18,119 nt of DNA from Prevotella sp. (GTDB lineage Bacteria > Bacteroidota > Bacteroidia > Bacteroidales > Bacteroidaceae). Below the pieces are notes generated by a model. That model was not told where the DNA came from, did not search any database, and saw nothing but the letters and a program-made list of their open reading frames with translations. This document shows positions 14,057 to 18,119 of this stretch, one piece after another. Position 1 is the stretch's first letter; the number at the start of each line of letters is the position of its first letter. The position numbers and the translations under genes are program-made. The DNA lies in assembly GCA_017430675.1 (NCBI GenBank), contig JAFRMM010000060.1:1-18119 (forward strand), in the 5' to 3' direction.

Positions 14057-15976
14057 ATGTACACAAAAGAAGAATTAGAAACTATGGAGATACCCCAACT
14101 GATGGGTATCGCCAATGAACTGGGAGTCAATGTCTCACAAGACAGTGCCCTCGAAGATGTCATCTATGCCATCATCGACAAGGCTGCCGAGAACAGCGCT
14201 GCCTCTGGAAAGACAGAAGAATCTCCCAAACGCAAGAGAACACGCATTACAAAGAAAGACACCAGTAAGGTTTATACGGTAAAGGGCAAGGACGGTGAAA
14301 ACCTTGATTCAAAGAGCAACCGTAACAAGGGAAAGGCAGAGACACCCTCTCTTTTCTCCGACATGCCATTTCCCTTAGCCACAGAGGAAGACACCACACC
14401 TGAAGCAGAGGAGAAAACTGTTCCTGAACCAGAGGAGAAAAACCCTAAGCGCCGTGGCAGGAAGCCCAAAGCCGTCCAAGAAGAGCCAGTAAAGACTCCT
14501 GAGCCTGAAGAAACGGAAGAACAGCCAGGGGATATGAAAGATGTGGTGCCTGAGGCAGCGGAACTCTCCGTCGCAGACGAGGAGGACGATTCTGAGACCG
14601 TCAATGCCGTACAGATGCTCCGTGAGAAGATGGCCAGCCGCAAGGAAGATGACCACAAGGACGACGATATATCTGAAGAGGGTATCTGGGAGGGTGATCC
14701 TGGTGACGGTACGGAGTTCATTACATTGATCGATATCCCCATCGAGGACCATGAGGCCATCCCCTCACTTGACATCTTCGATCGTCCGATGGCTCAGCAG
14801 CCTGAGACAGAGCAGACATATAATGCCAAGGAACAGAGTGCGCCCAAGTATGATTTCGGAGACTTCATCACTGGCAATGGCGTACTAGAGTGCCTGACAG
14901 ACGGATACGGATTCCTCCGCAGTTCAGACTACAACTATCTGTCATCTCCTGACGATATCTACATATCGCCCCAGCAGATCAAGAAATATGGTCTCAAAAC
15001 AGGTGACGTCGTAGAATGTACTGTCCGTCCGCCACATGAGAACGAGAAATACTTTGCCATGTCCAACGTCAAGAGCATCAATGGGCGCGTGCCCTCTGAG
15101 GTTCGCGACCGTGTGGCATTCGAGCACCTGACTCCACTCTTCCCTGAGGAGAAATTTACCCTTTGCGGTGATAAGAACACGACCAATCCGAGTGTCCGTA
15201 TCGTTGATCTCTTCTCGCCCATCGGAAAAGGACAGCGCGCTCTCATCGTGGCTCAGCCCAAGACTGGTAAGACCATCCTGATGAAGGATATCGCCAATGC
15301 CATTGCCGCCAACCATCCAGAGGCCTATATCATGATGCTGCTCATCGACGAGCGTCCAGAGGAAGTGACAGACATGGCCCGTACCGTCAACGCGGAGGTC
15401 ATCGCCTCCACCTTCGACGAACCGGCAGACCGTCACGTGAAGATTGCTGGTATCGTACTGGAGAAGGCCAAGCGCATGGTGGAGTGCGGACACGATGTCG
15501 TGATTTTCCTCGACTCCATCACCCGTCTGGCTCGCGCCTACAACACGGTGGCTCCCGCCTCCGGCAAGGTGCTTACCGGTGGTGTCGATGCCAATGCGCT
15601 CCAGAAGCCCAAGCGCTTCTTCGGAGCCGCCCGTAACATCGAGGGCGGCGGCTCACTGACAATCATCGCCACGGCACTTGTCGATACTGGCTCCAAGATG
15701 GACGAGGTGATCTTCGAGGAGTTCAAGGGAACAGGAAACTCGGAGATCCAGTTGAACCGTTCGCTCTCCAACAAGCGTATCTTCCCTGCTATCGATCTGG
15801 TGCTGTCATCTACACGCCGCGACGATTTGCTGCAGGACCAGACCACGCTCAACCGCATGTGGATTATCCGCAAGTTCATTGCCGAGATGACACCTATCGA
15901 GGCCATGAACACCGTACGAGACAGACTGGTACAGTCGCGCAGCAACGAGGAATTCCTCATGTCAATGAATGGATAA
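14057..15976 (+). CDS. rho: Transcription termination factor Rho with long N-terminal insertion
   Basis: Hexameric RNA helicase that ends transcription; 639 residues against 419 in E. coli. I chose ATG at 14057 ([20 protein letters not shown], the Rho N-terminal helical domain); the frame is open far upstream but that would run antisense through engB and the promoter. Residues about 46-265 form an insertion rich in E, D, K, P and S, probably disordered, with a basic patch KRRGRKPK (131-138). The RNA-binding domain (about 268-345) has [16 protein letters not shown], and the ATPase core has P-loop AQPKTGKT (399-406), Walker B with Q loop [16 protein letters not shown] and the R loop region [19 protein letters not shown]. 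Such insertions are normal in Bacteroidetes. It is a single-gene unit with its own promoter and terminator. Confidence 0.97.
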   Translation: MYTKEELETMEIPQLMGIANELGVNVSQDSALEDVIYAIIDKAAENSAASGKTEESPKRKRTRITKKDTSKVYTVKGKDGENLDSKSNRNKGKAETPSLFSDMPFPLATEEDTTPEAEEKTVPEPEEKNPKRRGRKPKAVQEEPVKTPEPEETEEQPGDMKDVVPEAAELSVADEEDDSETVNAVQMLREKMASRKEDDHKDDDISEEGIWEGDPGDGTEFITLIDIPIEDHEAIPSLDIFDRPMAQQPETEQTYNAKEQSAPKYDFGDFITGNGVLECLTDGYGFLRSSDYNYLSSPDDIYISPQQIKKYGLKTGDVVECTVRPPHENEKYFAMSNVKSINGRVPSEVRDRVAFEHLTPLFPEEKFTLCGDKNTTNPSVRIVDLFSPIGKGQRALIVAQPKTGKTILMKDIANAIAANHPEAYIMMLLIDERPEEVTDMARTVNAEVIASTFDEPADRHVKIAGIVLEKAKRMVECGHDVVIFLDSITRLARAYNTVAPASGKVLTGGVDANALQKPKRFFGAARNIEGGGSLTIIATALVDTGSKMDEVIFEEFKGTGNSEIQLNRSLSNKRIFPAIDLVLSSTRRDDLLQDQTTLNRMWIIRKFIAEMTPIEAMNTVRDRLVQSRSNEEFLMSMNG

Positions 15977-15977
15977 T

Positions 15978-16007
15978 AAAAATCCCCGCCGACTGGCGGG
16001 GATTTTT
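15978..16007. terminator. Bidirectional terminator between convergent rho and serA
   Basis: Arms AAAAATCCCCGCC (15978-15990) and GGCGGGGATTTTT (15995-16007) pair perfectly around GACT. The A run on one side and T run on the other give a T tract on either strand. It starts one base after the rho stop and 22 bases past the serA stop. Confidence 0.95.
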
Positions 16008-16028
16008 ATTTATAGTCTCAAACAGGAT

Positions 16029-16946
16029 TTACTTATTCACCTGGAATTTCGTGTCACCATCCTTGAAGAAGGCGTTGATCTGCTTGGCTGCTGCAATACC
16101 AGCGTTGATGTTGGCCTCGGCTGTCTGGGCACCCATCTTCTTCGGAGTCGAGAAATAACGACCTTCGAACTTGGCGAACTCGTCGTTGGCATCGGGCATG
16201 ATGTCTGTCACGAACTTCAAATCCTCACGCTCAGCCATCAGTTTGATCAGACCAGACTCGTCAATCACCTCCTTGCGGGCAGTGTTTACGAGAATACCAC
16301 CCTTCTTCATCTTACCTACCAGAGCGTAGTTGATGCTCTGCTTGGTCTCAGGTGTTGCGGGGATATGAAGTGATACAACGTCGCAGGTCTCGAAGAGTGC
16401 ATCCTGATTGGCGACAGCATGAACGCCAGCCTTCTCGATCACCTCTGCAGGACAGTAAGCATCAAAGGCATAGACATCCATTCCAAAGCCCTTGGCGATG
16501 CGGGCCACGTTACGACCTACGTTACCAAAAGCGAGGATACCGAGTTTCTTACCCAGCAACTCTGAACCGCTCTTTCCGTTATAGAACCCACGGACAGCCA
16601 TTACGAGCAGACCGAATACGAGTTCTGCTACAGCGTTGGCATTCTGACCCGGCGTGTTCTCGGCTACTACATGGTGGGCGGTAGCAGCGGCAAGATCGAT
16701 GTTATCGTAACCAGCACCGGCACGAACCACAATCTTCAACTGCTTGGCTGCATCGAGCACCTCGGCATCAACCTTATCCGAACGGATGATCAGTGCATCA
16801 GCGTCCTTCACGGCCTCCAACAACTGGGCTTTCTCTGTATATTTTTCCAACAGAACGAGTTCATTTCCCGCTGCCTCAACTTCTGTTCTAATACCTTTCA
16901 CAGCGGCTGCTGCAAATGGTTTCTCTGTTGCTACAAGAATCTTCAT
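16029..16946 (-). CDS. serA: D-3-phosphoglycerate dehydrogenase, short type without ACT domain
   Basis: Oxidises 3-phosphoglycerate to 3-phosphohydroxypyruvate with NAD, the first step of serine synthesis. At 305 residues it has only substrate and nucleotide domains, lacking the regulatory ACT domain of E. coli SerA (410), so serine feedback through ACT is absent. Visible: VVRAGAGYDNID (73-84), ENTPGQNANAVAELVFGLL (96-114), Rossmann loop ILAFGNVGRN (137-146; first Gly is Ala), Asp162 for NAD ribose, and NTARKEVID with catalytic Arg224. The usual TPHxGA catalytic-histidine motif reads STPKKMGAQTAEA, with Lys269/Lys270 in its place, and the DVFxxEP motif reads DIMPDAN. This pattern matches what is known of type III enzymes (Entamoeba and Bacteroidales). 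It follows serC, separated by 99 bases with a long hairpin. The DUF1015 gene that often follows serA in Bacteroides is absent. Confidence 0.93.
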   Translation of the reverse strand: MKILVATEKPFAAAAVKGIRTEVEAAGNELVLLEKYTEKAQLLEAVKDADALIIRSDKVDAEVLDAAKQLKIVVRAGAGYDNIDLAAATAHHVVAENTPGQNANAVAELVFGLLVMAVRGFYNGKSGSELLGKKLGILAFGNVGRNVARIAKGFGMDVYAFDAYCPAEVIEKAGVHAVANQDALFETCDVVSLHIPATPETKQSINYALVGKMKKGGILVNTARKEVIDESGLIKLMAEREDLKFVTDIMPDANDEFAKFEGRYFSTPKKMGAQTAEANINAGIAAAKQINAFFKDGDTKFQVNK

Positions 16947-16962
16947 ATTATTATTATTTTAA

Positions 16963-17035
16963 ACTACGAATTACACGAATTTCACGAATTTGATCTCTTT
17001 TCAAAAGAATTCGTATAATTCGCGTAATTCGTAGT
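16963..17035. repeat. Long inverted repeat of CGAATT units between serC and serA
   Basis: Left arm 16963-16990 and right arm 17008-17035 are 28 bases each and match at 25 positions around a 17-base loop. Each arm is three CGAATT-type units spaced nine bases apart (left arm begins ACTACGAATTACACGAATT). Of the three mismatches, two (16975/17023 and 16983/17015) become G-U pairs in the minus-strand transcript, leaving one A-A mismatch. The hairpin begins 10 bases after the serC stop and ends 16 bases before the serA ATG. Without a T tract it is not a standard terminator. Confidence 0.85.
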
Positions 17036-17045
17036 CGTTAATTAT

Positions 17046-18113
17046 TTAGTGTTTACTCTCAAACTCCTTCATGCAGGCGACGAGGGCATTGCAGCCTTCG
17101 ATGGTCTGGGCATTGTAGCAGGAAGCACGGAAGCCACCAACAGAGCGATGACCCTTCACGCCTACCATTCCCTTCGACACAGCGAAGTCGAGGAAGTCCT
17201 TCTCCAGTTCCTTATACTCAGGAGCCATCACGAAGCAGAGGTTCATCAGTGAACGATCCTCCTCCTTGGCGGTACCCACAAACATCTTATTGCGGTCGAT
17301 CTCGCCATAGACAATTTCTGCGCGCTGCTTGGCCAACTTGTCCATGGCCTCCACGCCACCGTTCTTCTTGATCCAGCGGAGCGTTTCAAGAGCGGAATAA
17401 ATGGGTACCACAGGAGGTGTATTGAACATCGAGCCCTTATCTACATGTGTACGATAGTCGAGCATCGTGGGAATCTCACGAGGAGCATTGCCCAACTTCT
17501 CATCCTTCAGAATGACGATGGTCACACCAGCCATAGCCAGGTTCTTCTGGGCACCAGCATAGATGGCATCATACTTCTTCACGTCAATAGGACGACTAAA
17601 GATATCCGAAGACATATCGGCAATCAGAGGCACATTTACATCCAGGTCCTTACGAATCTCAGTACCATAGATGGTATTATTAGTTGTGATATGCAGATAG
17701 TCGGCATCTGCCGGCACATTCCAGTCCTTGGGGATAAAGGTATAGTTCGCATCTGCTGAAGAAGCCACCTCTACGACCTCACCAAACAACTTGGCTTCCT
17801 TCATGGCATTCTTGGCCCAGACACCCGTGTTCAGGTAGGCAGCCTTCTTGCTCAGGAAGTTGTAGGGAATCATGCAGAACTCGAGGCTTGCACCACCACC
17901 GAGGAAAATCACTGAATAGCCCTCAGGAACGTCGAGCAGTTCCTTCACGAGAGCCACAGCCTCGTCGACGACAGGCTGAAAGTCCTTTGCACGGTGGCTG
18001 ATCTCCATCAGGGAGAGACCCGAGCCGTTGAAATCAAGACACTGTTTGGCGGTATTCTCAATGACCTCGCGTGGGAGGATTGACGGACCGGCATTAAAGT
18101 TGTTCTTCTTCAT
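17046..18113 (-). CDS. serC: Phosphoserine aminotransferase
   Basis: Converts 3-phosphohydroxypyruvate and glutamate to O-phosphoserine, the step after SerA; the family also acts in pyridoxal phosphate synthesis. The 355 residues are the usual length (362 in E. coli). It begins [10 protein letters not shown], has the class V aminotransferase signs [12 protein letters not shown] (His40-Arg41), [34 protein letters not shown], and PLP Lys190 in [12 protein letters not shown] (most relatives have GPAG here), and ends with [18 protein letters not shown] at 18113 fits the family start exactly. It is the first visible gene of the serC-serA operon; its promoter would lie beyond the right edge. Confidence 0.97.
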   Translation of the reverse strand: MKKNNFNAGPSILPREVIENTAKQCLDFNGSGLSLMEISHRAKDFQPVVDEAVALVKELLDVPEGYSVIFLGGGASLEFCMIPYNFLSKKAAYLNTGVWAKNAMKEAKLFGEVVEVASSADANYTFIPKDWNVPADADYLHITTNNTIYGTEIRKDLDVNVPLIADMSSDIFSRPIDVKKYDAIYAGAQKNLAMAGVTIVILKDEKLGNAPREIPTMLDYRTHVDKGSMFNTPPVVPIYSALETLRWIKKNGGVEAMDKLAKQRAEIVYGEIDRNKMFVGTAKEEDRSLMNLCFVMAPEYKELEKDFLDFAVSKGMVGVKGHRSVGGFRASCYNAQTIEGCNALVACMKEFESKH

Positions 18114-18119
18114 TTGATA

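Noticed and set aside
16963..17035. CRISPR-like array from the CGAATT units
   Set aside because: The units are nine bases apart, arranged as two mirrored arms of one hairpin, with no spacers and no cas genes.

Overview
The window looks like chromosomal housekeeping DNA from a member of Bacteroidales, most likely a Prevotella/Segatella relative. Three things point there: every promoter I can recognise is the Bacteroidetes type (TTTG, about 20 bases, then TAnnTTTG), gene starts lack Shine-Dalgarno sequences, and Rho carries the long acidic insertion typical of the phylum. The genus is a guess. I see no phage, transposase, integrase, CRISPR array or other sign of recent transfer.

Layout from left to right, almost all on the minus strand. 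Positions 1-2260 hold a soluble receiver-plus-histidine-kinase protein whose stop codon overlaps the start of nspC (carboxynorspermidine decarboxylase); nspC runs off the left edge one or two codons before its expected end. Positions 2356-6694 hold carA-carB (carbamoyl phosphate for pyrimidines and arginine). Positions 6773-8617 hold glmS (glucosamine-6-phosphate), with its own promoter and terminator. Positions 8763-9043 hold two identical tRNA-Asp(GTC) genes with promoter and terminator. Positions 9083-13887 form a tightly packed six-gene operon read engB, ABC-F ATPase, recR, small membrane protein, family-2 glycosyltransferase, GNAT acetyltransferase. rho is divergent from engB on the plus strand (14057-15976) and converges, through a bidirectional terminator, on the minus-strand serC-serA operon (serine biosynthesis, 16029-18113).

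The genes serve nucleotide, amino-sugar, serine and polyamine biosynthesis, translation and ribosome assembly (tRNA-Asp, EngB, ABC-F), recombination repair (RecR) and transcription termination (Rho).

I did not find a dedicated new system. The most interesting points are: both subunits of carbamoyl phosphate synthetase resemble the eukaryotic CPS1/CAD type more than the E. coli type; SerA has lysine where the catalytic histidine should be; a 28-base-pair hairpin built from spaced CGAATT repeats sits between serC and serA; a nested repeat of AAGTGGCACTT after the tRNAs can fold in two exclusive ways; a terminator-like hairpin overlaps the promoter of the kinase gene; and Rho has a long, probably disordered insertion with an AT-hook-like patch. 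All similarity statements are from memory of the families; no search was run.
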